64,000 nt of DNA from Marinobacter sp. X15-166B (GCF_001752365.1 NZ_MEIY01000001.1:352087-416086), one strand, 5' to 3'. Shown: positions 44,636-54,695, counted from the stretch's first letter. Notes: generated by a model from the letters alone, not told the origin. Translations and numbers: made by a program.

Positions 44636-45667
44636 TTACCGGCGCTGCAGCTGATCAAGCTTGGCGCCACTGGCGAAATGTTCTTTGTTAGCGGTCTCCC
44701 AGTCGCCCACGATGTCTTCGATCGGCAGCAGTTTCAGCTCGGGAAAACGCTCACTGGTCTCGGCCTTGACCACCTCGTTGTGCACCCGGTAGTTGAAACT
44801 GGCCAGCAAGCGTTGGCCCTCTTCCGAATACAGGTGCTCGAGATAGGCTTTGGCCAACTCTTCGGTGCCGTTGCGTTTCACGTTGGCGTCAATCCAGGTG
44901 ACCGGAAACTCCGCCAGAAAGCTGACTTTGGGTACCACCACCTGCAGGCCTTTGTCCGGGTTCAGCTCGGGGATGTTATTGACTTCCGACTCAAAGGTCA
45001 GCAGCACATCACCCAGGCCGCGCTCAACGAATGTGGTGGTCGCCCCGCGGCCGCCGGTATCGAACACTTTCACCCGCCCCAGGAATTTCTTCATGAAGGC
45101 GTCGATCTGTTGCTGATCGTCGCCGTAGGTTTGCTGGGCGTACCCGAGTGCGGCCAGATAGGTATAACGGCCGTTACCGGAAGTTTTCGGATTCGGCATG
45201 ATCAACTCAACGTCCTCGCGGATCAGGTCGTCCCAGTTCTGAATGTTTTTGGGATTACCCTCGCGCACCAGATACGCCATGGTGGAGTAGTAGGGGGAGC
45301 TGTTGTTCGGCAGACGACTGGCCCAGTCGGCGGGAATCAGATTGCCACGCTGGTGCAGAATGTCGACATCCGTGACCTGGTTGTAGGTCACCACATCCGC
45401 GCGCAATCCCTGCATGATCGCCTGAGCCTGTCTGGACGACCCCCCGTGTGACTGGCGAATCGAGACCTGTTCAGCGGTTTGCTCACTCCAGTGAGCCTGA
45501 AACAATTCGTTGTAGGCGGAAAACAGCTCCCGGGCAATGTCATAGGAAGAGTTCAACAGTTCTTTTTCCGCGGCCTGCACTGGAGACATGGCAACCGCCA
45601 GCCCGAATACCATGGCGCCAACGGTCGACGTCAACCTTGGGAAACGGCGCTTGTTTGGGTTACTCAT
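44636..45667 (-). CDS. sbp: Periplasmic sulfate-binding protein
   Basis: 343 residues from ATG 45667 (GGAG upstream). Signal peptide to SPVQA-AEKELLNSSYDIARELFSAYN, the Sbp/CysP mature N-terminus; then SHGGSSRQAQAIMQGLRADVVTYNQVTD, the sulfate-binding part. High-affinity scavenging of sulfate for cysteine synthesis. First gene of the operon. A CysB-type activator would be expected, but no site is obvious in the 210-bp upstream gap. Confidence 0.93.
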   Translation of the reverse strand: MSNPNKRRFPRLTSTVGAMVFGLAVAMSPVQAAEKELLNSSYDIARELFSAYNELFQAHWSEQTAEQVSIRQSHGGSSRQAQAIMQGLRADVVTYNQVTDVDILHQRGNLIPADWASRLPNNSSPYYSTMAYLVREGNPKNIQNWDDLIREDVELIMPNPKTSGNGRYTYLAALGYAQQTYGDDQQQIDAFMKKFLGRVKVFDTGGRGATTTFVERGLGDVLLTFESEVNNIPELNPDKGLQVVVPKVSFLAEFPVTWIDANVKRNGTEELAKAYLEHLYSEEGQRLLASFNYRVHNEVVKAETSERFPELKLLPIEDIVGDWETANKEHFASGAKLDQLQRR

Positions 45668-45877
45668 ATTCAATCTCCATTCTGTATATATCAAAACGCT
45701 ATAAGGGGGCGTCCAGCTTAGAACGGAAGACTAAGGTTTTACGGCAGGAAGAACAATAACCAGACTAGACCGATTACGCATGTGCTTGTACCCAAACGGA
45801 ATAACCAGAACCGACCTGGGTGCAACAATCTCCGGACTGGGGTGTCTTATACCATATACCCTCAAGAGGAGCTCCCC

Positions 45878-46324
45878 ATGACTCGCCTGTCGCTCACTCT
45901 CGCTACGCTGACCCTGTCGGCCTCCGCTGCCCTGGCTGCGGAGGCGCCAGTATACACGGGTCTGTTTTCCAATACTGCTGCCGGCGGCTACGACGTGGTT
46001 GCTTATTTTAACAGAGCTCAGCCCGTGGAAGGCAGTGATGCCATCCGTTATAGCTATCAGGGGGCCGACTGGCTGTTCACGTCAGTGGAAAACCTTGAAG
46101 CGTTCAGAAACAACCCCGAAAAATACGCACCCGCTTATGGCGGTTACTGCGCCTGGGCGGTGAGTCAGGGCAACCTGGTCAAGGGCGACCCTCAGCACTG
46201 GACCATCAAGGACGGTCGCCTGTACCTGAATTACAGCAAGTCGGTGCAAGAGGCCTGGTTGGCGGATACGGAGAGGTTCATTCAGCAAGCCGACCAGCAA
46301 TGGCCACAGATTCTGGAAAACTGA
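45878..46324 (+). CDS. Secreted YHS-domain protein
   Basis: 148 residues from ATG 45878 (AGAGGAG). Signal peptide to ASAALAAEA. The YHS-type fold is seen in GGYDVVAYFNRAQPVEGSDAIRYSYQGADWLFTSVENLEAFRNNPEKYAPAYGGYCAWAVSQG, where Tyr/Phe pairs around the short loop and the Cys in GGYCAWAV suggest heme, copper or other metal binding. Widely found as a periplasmic 'YHS domain' protein. Standing alone between sbp and the symporter operon. Confidence 0.85.
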   Translation: MTRLSLTLATLTLSASAALAAEAPVYTGLFSNTAAGGYDVVAYFNRAQPVEGSDAIRYSYQGADWLFTSVENLEAFRNNPEKYAPAYGGYCAWAVSQGNLVKGDPQHWTIKDGRLYLNYSKSVQEAWLADTERFIQQADQQWPQILEN

Positions 46325-46326
46325 GG

Positions 46327-46355
46327 CAAACAAAAGCGGGGCCCGAGGGCCCCGC
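46327..46355 (-). terminator. Intrinsic terminator of the SSS transporter operon
   Basis: On the minus strand CGGGGCCC-TC-GGGCCCCG (46354-46337) is followed by CTTTTGTTT. It lies about 20 bases past the stop of the 43-aa gene; the plus-strand side lacks T residues. Confidence 0.75.
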
Positions 46356-46373
46356 GCGGGTTCTGCACCCGGA

Positions 46374-46505
46374 TCAAATCACGTCGCGCTTGCTCTTGCG
46401 GGCGTCACGGACGTCTTTCACCACCGCACCGCAGATCAGCACCAGCACTGCCAGGGTGATCGCGGGCCATACCAGAATATAAGTTCCGTAAACAAATGCG
46501 TTCAT
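46374..46505 (-). CDS. Micro-subunit of the sodium:solute symporter
   Basis: 43 residues from ATG 46505 with AAGGAGAAG upstream. One hydrophobic helix (YILVWPAITLAVLVLICGAVV) and a basic C-terminal tail (KDVRDARKSKRDVI). It follows the SSS symporter by ten bases in the same transcript. This matches the family annotated as 'putative transporter small subunit'. It probably stabilises or regulates the large protein in the inner membrane. Confidence 0.75.
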   Translation of the reverse strand: MNAFVYGTYILVWPAITLAVLVLICGAVVKDVRDARKSKRDVI

Positions 46506-46515
46506 ATCCTTCTCC

Positions 46516-48213
46516 TTATTTACCGGTAGCCATGCTCGCGTGGGCCGGGATTGCGCCACCGTCCACGCCTGACCCTATTTCATCGTAACTGCCGACACGT
46601 TCGGCGATCAGGTCGAAATCGAAACGCGTGTTGCTCAGCAGGCTCATCCCCGTGCACACCAGCGTACTTACCCCGTAAGCGGTCAGGGACGCCACCAGTA
46701 CCATATAATCCCTGAGGAAGCCGGATCCGAACCAGATCATGGCCACAAACGCGATCGCTGCGGCCACCATGCCAGCCCGGCGTCCCAGGAATCCGAACAC
46801 CATCAACCCGATCACAACGGCCCCGCCAACGGACGCCAGCCACTCAAACAGCAGCGCGGTAGCGCCGGTCATTTCGACCAATTCGAACCGGGCAATGCAG
46901 AACATCACCAGGGCGGCAATCACCGACCAGGTAAACGCGGCGTTGGTAATCCGGTCCCAGTAACAGCTGGCGATCACCGGGAACACAATCGCGCCCCACA
47001 GAGCACCTACGAAGACCAGCATCACCAGAATATCCAGCGAGAAGCTCGCAAATACAATGCCCGTCACTGTGGCCACGATCATGGTACCGCGTCCGATGAG
47101 CATCATCATTTTCGGGTTTACCCGTCCTTTGGACAGGTTTTTGCCATACACGTCCGCCATCATGATGGCGGACAGGGCCGACAGGTCGGAGTCCGCGGTA
47201 GACGACAGGGAACCGATCACCAGAATGAAGAACAGCACCACAAACACCGGTGACAGGTAGAGCGTGACCATCTGCGGAATCAGATTGTTCATGTTGCCGT
47301 CCAGCGGCTCAATGCCCAGGGTCAGCGCCATCAGACCGATCATACCCAACCCGATAACAATGGCTCCGTAGCCCACGGTCGCGGTCAGAAAGGTGGGTTT
47401 GATGTGGGACTCCTGAATGGCAAACAGGCGCTGCGAAATGGTCTGGTTACCGATCGCGTACGCCAGCACCGCCACAAAGAAAGGCGCGCCCTGATTCAAA
47501 ATCGCATCCGTGGAGAAAAAGCTGGCCTGCTCGCTGGTCAGATTGCTCAGCCCGTCAACCATGACCTGCGGCCCGCCCATGGCAAACAGCACGGCGGGGA
47601 TGATCACCACCGCAATGGCCATCAGCGCCACCAGCTGGGCGAAATCGGTGAACACCGACGCACGGAACCCGGAGGTGATGGTGTAACTCAACACGCCCAC
47701 ACCAGCAATGATGACCCCGGCTTCAAACGACAGTGGCGACAGCACCGACACCAGTGCTCCGGCCGCAGTAAAGTTCACCATCAGACTGATCAGACTGCCC
47801 AGCACATTGGAAAACGCCAGGATCATCTGACTGGACGCGCCGTGGCGGGCGTGCACCATTTCCCCGAGCGTATGGCCATTGGGAGCCAGCTGCCGGAAGC
47901 GGCGGCCGAACGGATAGATAAACAAAATCATCAGGGCGCCCCAGAGGCCGTAATGCAATGGCCCCGAAACCCCGTAGGTGTACCCGGATGTGGCCGCGGC
48001 GTAGAAGGAAGCTGCCCAGATCCAGGTCGCCGTCATACTGGCGGCACCCATCCCGAAACCGACGCCATGCCCTGCCACCATGTAGCCGGAAGTGTCTTCT
48101 TTCTCTTTACGAATCAACAAGGACAGCAGGTAAGTGCCGCCGTAAAAAGCGACCAACAGTATCAATACCGTCGTCGTTGAGAATTGAAAAATATCAGCCT
48201 CGTTCAAGTTCAT
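46516..48213 (-). CDS. Sodium:solute symporter family protein
   Basis: 565 residues from ATG 48213 (GAGG upstream); the longer reading from 48318 has no ribosome site. Thirteen-odd helices with SSS features: AGHGVGFGMGAASMTATWIWAASFYAAATSGYTYG, GQTISQRLFAIQES-like (NQTISQRLFAIQESH), and the sodium motif GSLSSTADSDLSALSAIMMADVY. Substrate unknown: acetate, proline, urea or an organic acid are all possible. Co-transcribed with the 43-aa subunit. Confidence 0.88.
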   Translation of the reverse strand: MNLNEADIFQFSTTTVLILLVAFYGGTYLLSLLIRKEKEDTSGYMVAGHGVGFGMGAASMTATWIWAASFYAAATSGYTYGVSGPLHYGLWGALMILFIYPFGRRFRQLAPNGHTLGEMVHARHGASSQMILAFSNVLGSLISLMVNFTAAGALVSVLSPLSFEAGVIIAGVGVLSYTITSGFRASVFTDFAQLVALMAIAVVIIPAVLFAMGGPQVMVDGLSNLTSEQASFFSTDAILNQGAPFFVAVLAYAIGNQTISQRLFAIQESHIKPTFLTATVGYGAIVIGLGMIGLMALTLGIEPLDGNMNNLIPQMVTLYLSPVFVVLFFILVIGSLSSTADSDLSALSAIMMADVYGKNLSKGRVNPKMMMLIGRGTMIVATVTGIVFASFSLDILVMLVFVGALWGAIVFPVIASCYWDRITNAAFTWSVIAALVMFCIARFELVEMTGATALLFEWLASVGGAVVIGLMVFGFLGRRAGMVAAAIAFVAMIWFGSGFLRDYMVLVASLTAYGVSTLVCTGMSLLSNTRFDFDLIAERVGSYDEIGSGVDGGAIPAHASMATGK

Positions 48214-48846
48214 ACCTCGTATAACAACAACCAATCGGGTCCATTGCTCGGGCACAGACGTGCACGGGTCGCAAACACAGACCAAAGCAATGGCGTGGGC
48301 AGGCGGGCCGGACGACAAGCAAAAAAATAGCAGGCGAAATCAGAGTACTTCAGCGGCTAAGCAAGCCGGGGCATTCTCTGGAAGATGCTGGTCGGAACCC
48401 GCACAGACTCCCTGGCCTCGCGCCAGAGGGAGAGTTTAGCTATGGAAAGCAGTTTTGAAGCAGCAGTGCCTGCTGGTGTAAAGACTGGATCACGACTTTT
48501 TTCTCCGGTGAAAGCGTTCCAACTGCAACTAAGCGATCACGCTGGTGATAATTCATCGATAACCGAGCACAACATACACTTAGCGGTGTAAGTATTATCC
48601 CTGCTGACGCGAACAAAGCAGCGGACAGTATGCTGGCACACTTAGTAGAAGCACGGGGATCTTACCGGAAAGTAACCTTTTCGTCCAATCGCCAAGCCTC
48701 CCCGGGTGTAGTAATCACCCGATAAAATGCAAGGCTCTGGTTACCAGACAACTCAGCGGTGCGAAATATTCGCCCACAAACTACTTGCCAGATGCAACGC
48801 TGGCGGGCAGCATTCGCTTCCCACATATCAACCAAAGGAAATCATC
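48214..48846. other. 633-bp gap with no convincing gene
   Basis: Divergent space between the SSS operon and ppiC. A 68-codon frame at 48385 has no domain and odd composition. An ACTTA/TAAGT inverted repeat spans the ACTTACACCGCTAAGT region near 48570. I see no tRNA, repeat or mobile-element feature. The promoters of the two flanking genes should be here. Confidence 0.3.
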
Positions 48847-49125
48847 ATGGCACAGGCAACTGCACGTCACATTCTGGTCGACAGCGAAGCAAAGTGTGAA
48901 GAACTGAAAAAAGAAATTGAGGGCGGTAAAGATTTTGGTGAAGTCGCCAAGCTGCACTCCAGCTGCCCTTCCGGCCGCAATGGCGGTGATCTGGGTTCTT
49001 TTGGCCCCGGCCAGATGGTGCCTGAGTTCGACAAGGTCGTGTTCAGCGGCGAATTGAACAAGGTGCTCGGTCCGGTCAAAACCCAGTTCGGTTACCACCT
49101 GCTGGAAATCACCAGCCGCAGCTGA
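48847..49125 (+). CDS. ppiC: Parvulin-type peptidyl-prolyl isomerase
   Basis: 92 residues from ATG 48847 (AAGGAAA). The whole protein is a parvulin domain: ARHILVDSEAKCEELKKEIEGG, then SSCPSGRNGGDLGSFGPGQMVPEFDKVVF, GPVKTQFGYHLLEI, with the active-site His, Cys and Phe. No signal peptide, so it acts on cytoplasmic proline peptide bonds. Length matches E. coli PpiC (93 aa). Confidence 0.95.
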   Translation: MAQATARHILVDSEAKCEELKKEIEGGKDFGEVAKLHSSCPSGRNGGDLGSFGPGQMVPEFDKVVFSGELNKVLGPVKTQFGYHLLEITSRS

Positions 49126-49145
49126 TCATTGCGATTGACACGACC

Positions 49146-49180
49146 AGCCGGGGGCATGGTGTCATGCCCCGGCTTGTTTA
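49146..49180 (+). terminator. Intrinsic terminator after ppiC
   Basis: AGCCGGGGGCAT pairs with ATGCCCCGGCT (one bulged G) around a short GGTGTC loop, followed by TGTTTA. It is 21 bases past the ppiC stop and touches the stop of the convergent flavin enzyme. Confidence 0.7.
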
Positions 49181-50233
49181 CGGCTCCTGCATTTCACCCA
49201 CCAGCACCCGCACCAAGTCTCCAGCGGGCATTTCCCGTGCCAGCGGCACACCTTGCCCCGCCCAGTGCGCGTTAAACTGCTGATTACCCTGTTTTCGGGC
49301 CGCAGCCCGGAGGGCCTTGCCTGCGTGATACACCATCGGGTAACCGGGCAGCTCCGGGGCGTCGGCGCCATCGATGTCCAGCCACCAGCGATCCACAAGA
49401 CCCCGTGCCGGCCGGCCAGAGATCACCGACGTAATACGCGTCCGGTCGGCGGTGGCCCCCTTGAGAGCCTCTCGATAGCTTGCGTCCGCCGCCGACTCGG
49501 GGCACAACACAAACGCGGTCCCCATTTGCACGCCGCAAGCCCCCGACGCCAGCGCAGCCCGGATACCCCGGCCGTCCATAATGCCACCGGCGGCAATTAC
49601 CGGGAGGTCACAGCGACTGGCCAACACGCGCACCAAGGCCAACACTCCGTAATCCGGTTTGCCGGCTTCCGGCGAGAACACACCGCTGTGGCCGCCGGCT
49701 TCAATGCCCTGCGCCACTATGCCGTGCAGCCCCGCCGCGGTGATGGCTTCGGCTTCGGCCAGGCTGGTGGCGGTTGCCAGCAGACGAATTCCCGCCGTTT
49801 TCAGGGCGCGAATCCAGCCCGGGTCGGGCAACCCAAAGTGAAAACTGACCACTGCGGGTTTTTCTGCCAGCAGCATGGCCAGCATCGGCTCGTTGTCGAC
49901 AAAACTCGGATAGGCCGCTTCCAGACGCGACGGAGCTGTGGCGCCGAACTCGGCAAAATATGGTGCCAGATGAGCCAGCCAGCCGGCCTCGACTTGCGCA
50001 TTCGCAACGGCGGGGCGGTGGCAAAACAGATTGACATTAAAGGGCTGCGACGTGAGCCGACGGGTGTGTTCGATCCACGCCTGTGCCTGGGCCACACTGC
50101 TCCCGCCCAGACCAATCGAACCCAGGGCGCCGGCATTGGACACCGCAGCGGCCAGTTCCGGGGTGGACGTGCCGGCCATTGGCGCCTGAATAATGGGGTG
50201 TGAAACCTTGATGATGCTGTCAAAGCCCGCCAT
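49178..50233 (-). CDS. Nitronate monooxygenase-like FMN enzyme, second paralogue
   Basis: 351 residues from ATG 50233 (AAGGAGCGG). NMO-family TIM barrel: HPIIQAPMAGTSTPELAAAVSNAGALGSIG, GLHGIVAQGIEAGGHSG (FMN phosphate), then LPVIAAGGIMDGRGIRAALASGACGVQMGTAF. It is longer than the paralogue at 18502-19479 and belongs to a different subgroup (class I-like with a C-terminal extension). Oxidises nitroalkanes such as propionate-3-nitronate to protect metabolism. Confidence 0.9.
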   Translation of the reverse strand: MAGFDSIIKVSHPIIQAPMAGTSTPELAAAVSNAGALGSIGLGGSSVAQAQAWIEHTRRLTSQPFNVNLFCHRPAVANAQVEAGWLAHLAPYFAEFGATAPSRLEAAYPSFVDNEPMLAMLLAEKPAVVSFHFGLPDPGWIRALKTAGIRLLATATSLAEAEAITAAGLHGIVAQGIEAGGHSGVFSPEAGKPDYGVLALVRVLASRCDLPVIAAGGIMDGRGIRAALASGACGVQMGTAFVLCPESAADASYREALKGATADRTRITSVISGRPARGLVDRWWLDIDGADAPELPGYPMVYHAGKALRAAARKQGNQQFNAHWAGQGVPLAREMPAGDLVRVLVGEMQEP

Positions 50234-50339
50234 GTTACCGCTCCTTGCATTACACGCTGAAGCTGCAACATACCACCCGGAGGCACCCGGCGAAATCACC
50301 CAGATCAATACGTCCGTTTTAGTGTGACGGGAACCCGCA

Positions 50340-50657
50340 TCATACCAGCAGCACAAGCAACGCCAGAGTTACCAGCACCACCAGCAAAAAACCCAGCGCG
50401 TAATCATCAATCCGGGGGTCACCGGAGGCCCGCCCCGGAGCGGTGCGGGGTTCGCCTTCGTACTCATCGATCAGTGCCCGCGCCTGCTTCAAATCGACGT
50501 CGTCCACCATCACGTTGGTGAATTCCCCGGCGCCGATTTCCCCCAGCGCCCCCTGCAGGTAATGCCCGCTGACATGGGCTGCAATGCCTTTGGTGCGCAG
50601 CATCCCGGCCACGATGTGGGCCTCGGTCAAATCCTGTGCCCGGTAAGCAATCTGCAT
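50340..50657 (-). CDS. DUF2007-like signal-transducing protein
   Basis: 105 residues from ATG 50657 (GTGGAGAG). The N-terminal domain MQIAYRAQDLTEAHIVAGML and the later EIGAGEFTNVMVDDVDLKQARALIDEY match the DUF2007/GlnB-fold-like family. The C-terminal helix (ALGFLLVVLVTLALLVLLV) anchors it to the membrane. Function unknown. Confidence 0.8.
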   Translation of the reverse strand: MQIAYRAQDLTEAHIVAGMLRTKGIAAHVSGHYLQGALGEIGAGEFTNVMVDDVDLKQARALIDEYEGEPRTAPGRASGDPRIDDYALGFLLVVLVTLALLVLLV

Positions 50658-50813
50658 CGGCTCTCCACTGGCAGCAGCGGCGCTTTGGCGCCACCGGTCG
50701 GACAGGTTCAGGGTGCGGGTCTGCAAGACCGCGGTCATTGATACGAAGGTCGTGTACTAGGGAAAGTATTGTCCGGCGACACGGTTTTTGCCACCGGACG
50801 GACCGCATTGATG

Positions 50814-52403
50814 CTAGGCGACGTCAGCCTGGCTGCGCAGGTAGTCGTCGTAACTGCCACTGAAGTCGGTGATACCATCGGCGCTCAGTTCAACGATCCG
50901 CGTCGCCAGTGAGGACACAAATTCGCGGTCATGGCTGACGAAAATCAGCGTACCGGGGTAATTTTCCAGCGCCAGGTTCAGGGCTTCGATGGATTCCATA
51001 TCCAGGTGGTTGGTGGGCTCGTCCATCATCATCACGTTGGGTTTTTGCAGAATCAGTTTGCCGAACAGCATCCGTCCCTGCTCCCCGCCGGATATAACCC
51101 GCACTGATTTGCCGATATCGTCACTGGAAAACAACATGCGCCCCAGGGTGCCGCGTACCAGTTGTTCGCCGCCGGTGGTCCACTGGGCCATCCACTCAGT
51201 CAACAGCAGGTCGTCGGCGAAATCGGCGGTGTGATCCTGCGCGAAATAACCCACCTCGGCACTGTCGGTCCATTTGATCTCGCCGTCGTCCGGCGCCAGG
51301 TTGCCCGCCAGACACTGCAGCAGGGTGGTTTTACCAATCCCGTTGGGGCCGATGATGGCGACCCGCTCCCCGGCTTCAATCTGCAAATTCAGGTTGCTGA
51401 ACAATGGCACCCCATCAAAGCCTTTGGTCAGGTTTTTGAGGGTCACCGCCTGGCGGTGCAGCTTTTTTTCCTGTTCGAAACGGATGAACGGACTCACCCG
51501 GCTGGACGGTTTGATGTCTTCCAGCTGAATTTTGTCGATCTGCCGGGCCCGGGAAGTGGCCTGTTTGGCTTTCGACGCGTTCGCCGAGAAGCGGCTGACA
51601 AACGACTGCAACTCGGCAATCTGGGCTTTCTTCTTGGCGTTATCCGCCATCATGCGCTCACGGGCCTGGGTGGCCGCGGTCATGTATTCATCGTAGTTGC
51701 CCGGGAACAGACGCAACTCACCGTAGTCCATATCGGCCATGTGGGTGCACACACTGTTCAGAAAGTGGCGGTCGTGGGAGATGATGATCATGGTGCTGTG
51801 CCGTTCCACCAGGATCCCCTCCAGCCAACGAATGGTGTTGATGTCCAGATGGTTGGTCGGCTCGTCCAGCAACAGCACGTCGGGATCGGAAAACAGCGCC
51901 TGGGCGAGCAACACCCGCAGCTTCCACCCCGGTGCCAGGGCGCTCATCGGGCCGGTGTGCTGGTCCAGCGGTATGTCCAGCCCCAGCAACAATTCGCCGG
52001 CACGGGATTCGGCAGTATACCCGTCCATTTCGGCAAACTGCACTTCCAGGTCCGCCACCGCCATGCCGTCTTCTTCGCTCATTTCCGGCAAGGAATAAAT
52101 CCGGTCGCGCTCCTCTTTGACCCGCCACAGTTCCTCGTGCCCCATGATGACCGTATCGATGACGGTGCAGTCTTCATAGGCGAATTGATCCTGACGCAGC
52201 TTACCCAGACGCACGTTGGGTTCGAGCATTACCTGCCCGACGGACGGCTCCAGATCGCCCCCCAGGATTTTCATGAAGGTGGACTTGCCGCAGCCATTGG
52301 CACCGATCAATCCGTAGCGATTACCGTTGCCGAATTTGACAGAAACGTTTTCAAACAGAGGCTTGGCCCCGAATTGCATGGCGAGATTAGCAGTGGAAAT
52401 CAA
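50814..52403 (-). CDS. ybiT: ABC-F family ribosome-associated ATPase YbiT
   Basis: 529 residues, the usual YbiT length. Two ATPase cassettes: Walker [10 protein letters not shown] and GPNGIGKTT, Walker [13 protein letters not shown] and [13 protein letters not shown], signature [17 protein letters not shown] (degenerate, as in YbiT) and [13 protein letters not shown]. The inter-domain linker ([34 protein letters not shown]) is YbiT-like. ABC-F proteins bind the ribosomal E site and resolve stalled translation. Confidence 0.95.
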   Translation of the reverse strand: MISTANLAMQFGAKPLFENVSVKFGNGNRYGLIGANGCGKSTFMKILGGDLEPSVGQVMLEPNVRLGKLRQDQFAYEDCTVIDTVIMGHEELWRVKEERDRIYSLPEMSEEDGMAVADLEVQFAEMDGYTAESRAGELLLGLDIPLDQHTGPMSALAPGWKLRVLLAQALFSDPDVLLLDEPTNHLDINTIRWLEGILVERHSTMIIISHDRHFLNSVCTHMADMDYGELRLFPGNYDEYMTAATQARERMMADNAKKKAQIAELQSFVSRFSANASKAKQATSRARQIDKIQLEDIKPSSRVSPFIRFEQEKKLHRQAVTLKNLTKGFDGVPLFSNLNLQIEAGERVAIIGPNGIGKTTLLQCLAGNLAPDDGEIKWTDSAEVGYFAQDHTADFADDLLLTEWMAQWTTGGEQLVRGTLGRMLFSSDDIGKSVRVISGGEQGRMLFGKLILQKPNVMMMDEPTNHLDMESIEALNLALENYPGTLIFVSHDREFVSSLATRIVELSADGITDFSGSYDDYLRSQADVA

Positions 52404-52535
52404 GAGAGGAACCCATTCACAGTGAGGCGCAGCCGGGCGGCCGGCACAGAAAGACGGCGATTGTACAGGTTTGCAACCCCGTCTGTCAGGCAGGAAAAAC
52501 CCCGATACTCTGCCGGATCGTTACCGATCGGAGTA

Positions 52536-53387
52536 CTAGCCCGGACTGAACAGTTTCATTAACTGGCCGCTCAGAGTCTCGATGGGCTGGAGCACGGCAC
52601 TCTGGATGCTGCCGGTCACAACACGGCTGAAATCGGCGCCGTAGGCGGACTCCAGAAACTCGATGTACTGTTCCAGTTCAGCCGTGCTTAACGCCTCATA
52701 GGTGTACAGGTATGCGCCATAAACCTGCTCCTGCACCAGCGTGCGAATGGCGGAGCGCTGGTGTTCCACCTGCTGCCGAAGCTGCTCGAACCCGGCCCCG
52801 GTGCCGCCGTTCAGAGCGGCCAGCGCCGACGCCATGCCCAGCTGCACGGCAATGGCGGTATCCACCGTACTTTCAGTGGCTCGGGAGGCCGTATTGAAAC
52901 GCTCGAACAGCTGCGCCCGCCGGCTCCCCTGATACTGCTTTTTCAAGGCCCCTGCTGCCGTCTCGATACGCTGCCAGGCCACCGGACTGGAGGCGTCCAC
53001 TTCTGCCTGCACCACTTTTTGGCCCAGCGGGGTCGTGTACCATTTCTGCACGTTTTCCAGCTGCTGGTCGCTCAGGCCGGCATCCAGATCGCGCACAATC
53101 TGCGCACGAATACGGGCGCCATTGATGGTGCTGCCGACTATATTGGCCACGGTGTCCGCAATAAACGGATCCACTTTTCCCAGCTGTTTCAGACCATCCC
53201 GAATGCCTTTACTCATCATGGCCGGATACTGCTGCACCACCTGATCCAACGGCGAGGCCTTGACCACTGCCTCACTCAAGGGACTGGCACGCAGGGTGGT
53301 GGCGACCACCATCAGGGACATCAGCCACGCCACCGCGACCGGGACTCGGGCGGCACAGCTCACTGTTCGGGATAACACGTCTTGCAT
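52536..53387 (-). CDS. DUF2059 secreted protein
   Basis: 283 residues. Cleavable signal peptide (VPVAVAWLMSLMVVATTLRASP). All-helical mature part. DUF2059 pattern LSDQQLENVQKWYTTPLGQKVVQAEVDASS appears in the first half, and a second related helical block LSTAELEQYIEFLESAYGADFSRVV near the C-terminus. Periplasmic; function unknown. Confidence 0.8.
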   Translation of the reverse strand: MQDVLSRTVSCAARVPVAVAWLMSLMVVATTLRASPLSEAVVKASPLDQVVQQYPAMMSKGIRDGLKQLGKVDPFIADTVANIVGSTINGARIRAQIVRDLDAGLSDQQLENVQKWYTTPLGQKVVQAEVDASSPVAWQRIETAAGALKKQYQGSRRAQLFERFNTASRATESTVDTAIAVQLGMASALAALNGGTGAGFEQLRQQVEHQRSAIRTLVQEQVYGAYLYTYEALSTAELEQYIEFLESAYGADFSRVVTGSIQSAVLQPIETLSGQLMKLFSPG

Positions 53388-53514
53388 GGCACTCTCACTT
53401 TTGCACGATTGGAGTGCTGTTTATGACACGGACCGTCACAAAAGTAACGGCGGATCAGATGACAGTTTGGTAAGCGTTCGCCCCGAATCAGCCGGTTACC
53501 ACAGCAAGTACATG

Positions 53515-53868
53515 TTACAATTCAACAATGGGTTCGAAGCCGCCATAGATCAAACGTTTGCCATCAAAGGGCATCGGATTGTTCTCGGGCTGCAGCCGTG
53601 GATCTTGCATGACGCTGGCCATCCCCGCGTCCCGTACCGCCTTGGACGGCCAGGTAATCCACGAGAACACCACGGTTTCATCGGCCTTGCATTGCACTGC
53701 CAGAGGCAAGGACGTCAGGGTGCCTTCCGGCACGTCATCGCCCCAGCACTCGACAAAGTTCACCGCGCCGTGCTCCTTGAACACCGCGCCGGCATCGGCA
53801 GCGTACTGCCGATACACCTCTTTATTCGCCGTGGGCACGGCGGCCACAAATCCGTCGACGTAAGACAT
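53515..53868 (-). CDS. DUF1428/YbaA family protein
   Basis: 117 residues from ATG 53868 (GGGAGGA). Dimeric alpha-beta barrel pattern MSYVDGFVAAVPTANKEVYRQYA, NFVECWGDDVPEG, VVFSWITWPSKAVRDAGMASVM, then MPFDGKRLIYGGFEPIVE. YbaA-type protein, often called 'RNA signal recognition particle 4.5S RNA' in error. Function unknown. Confidence 0.92.
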   Translation of the reverse strand: MSYVDGFVAAVPTANKEVYRQYAADAGAVFKEHGAVNFVECWGDDVPEGTLTSLPLAVQCKADETVVFSWITWPSKAVRDAGMASVMQDPRLQPENNPMPFDGKRLIYGGFEPIVEL

Positions 53869-54005
53869 AGGCTTATCCTCCCGTTGGTCCGGACGCGCTA
53901 TAGTGTGCGCGTCGATGCCATCATCGCTCAGTTTCCCCATGGCCGGGAAGTCCTTTTATGATGGCGTCACACTTCGATTAACGGCCACCGACGCCAAGGG
54001 GCTTC

Positions 54006-54695
54006 ATGAACAGGTCTGCCCGTAAACGCCGCAACACCCTGCACCCTGCGCTCTACTGGTACGGATTGCCGGTTGCCGGCTTGCTGGTGGCGGTGTGGGC
54101 CACCCTGAGTCTCAGCCTGCTCGCTCCGGCTCCGCCCCGGAATCAAGACGATCTGTGCGAAATTTTTCGGGAGCAGCCCGGTTGGTACGACTACGCAGCG
54201 GCATCTGAAACACGCTGGGGCACCCCCATTGCGACCCAGATGGCATTTGTCTATTACGAATCGTCGTTTCGCAGCCATGCCCAACCACCCAGAACCAAAC
54301 TGTGGGGCGTGATTCCCTGGGTACGCTCTTCCTCAGCCTACGGTTACGCCCAGGCACTGGACCCCACCTGGGGGGATTACCTGAATGCCAATGGCAAGGG
54401 GCTGTTCGTGGTACGCACCCACATCAAACACGCCCTGGACTTCATTGGTTGGTACAACCATCTGACCCACCGGCATCTGGATATCCCCCTCACCGATGCC
54501 CAGCACCTGTATCTGGCTTACCACGAAGGCCGCACCGGCTATCGGCGTGGCACCTACAACGCCAAACCCGCCGTGGCCCGACTCGCCCGGCGGGTGGCCT
54601 CGCGCGCGCGTCAATACAACGCACAACTGGGAACCTGTGAGCAGGAATTTCAATGTTGGCGGTTTTATCAGTTCTGGCCATTTTGCGGGGATTAG
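54006..54695 (+). CDS. Lytic transglycosylase-like (SLT fold) membrane protein
   Basis: 229 residues. One N-terminal membrane helix (LPVAGLLVAVWATLSLSLLAP) and a periplasmic SLT-like domain: catalytic Glu in MAFVYYESSFRSHAQPP, then SSAYGYAQALDPTWGDY, LYLAYHEGRTGYRRGTY. No lipobox, so it stays anchored in the inner membrane. Cleaves glycan strands non-hydrolytically to anhydro-muropeptides. Likely a monocistron. Confidence 0.88.
   Translation: MNRSARKRRNTLHPALYWYGLPVAGLLVAVWATLSLSLLAPAPPRNQDDLCEIFREQPGWYDYAAASETRWGTPIATQMAFVYYESSFRSHAQPPRTKLWGVIPWVRSSSAYGYAQALDPTWGDYLNANGKGLFVVRTHIKHALDFIGWYNHLTHRHLDIPLTDAQHLYLAYHEGRTGYRRGTYNAKPAVARLARRVASRARQYNAQLGTCEQEFQCWRFYQFWPFCGD

Noticed and set aside
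48385..48591. A 68-codon frame between the SSS operon and ppiC
   Set aside because: No ribosome site, no domain, and composition unlike the neighbouring genes.
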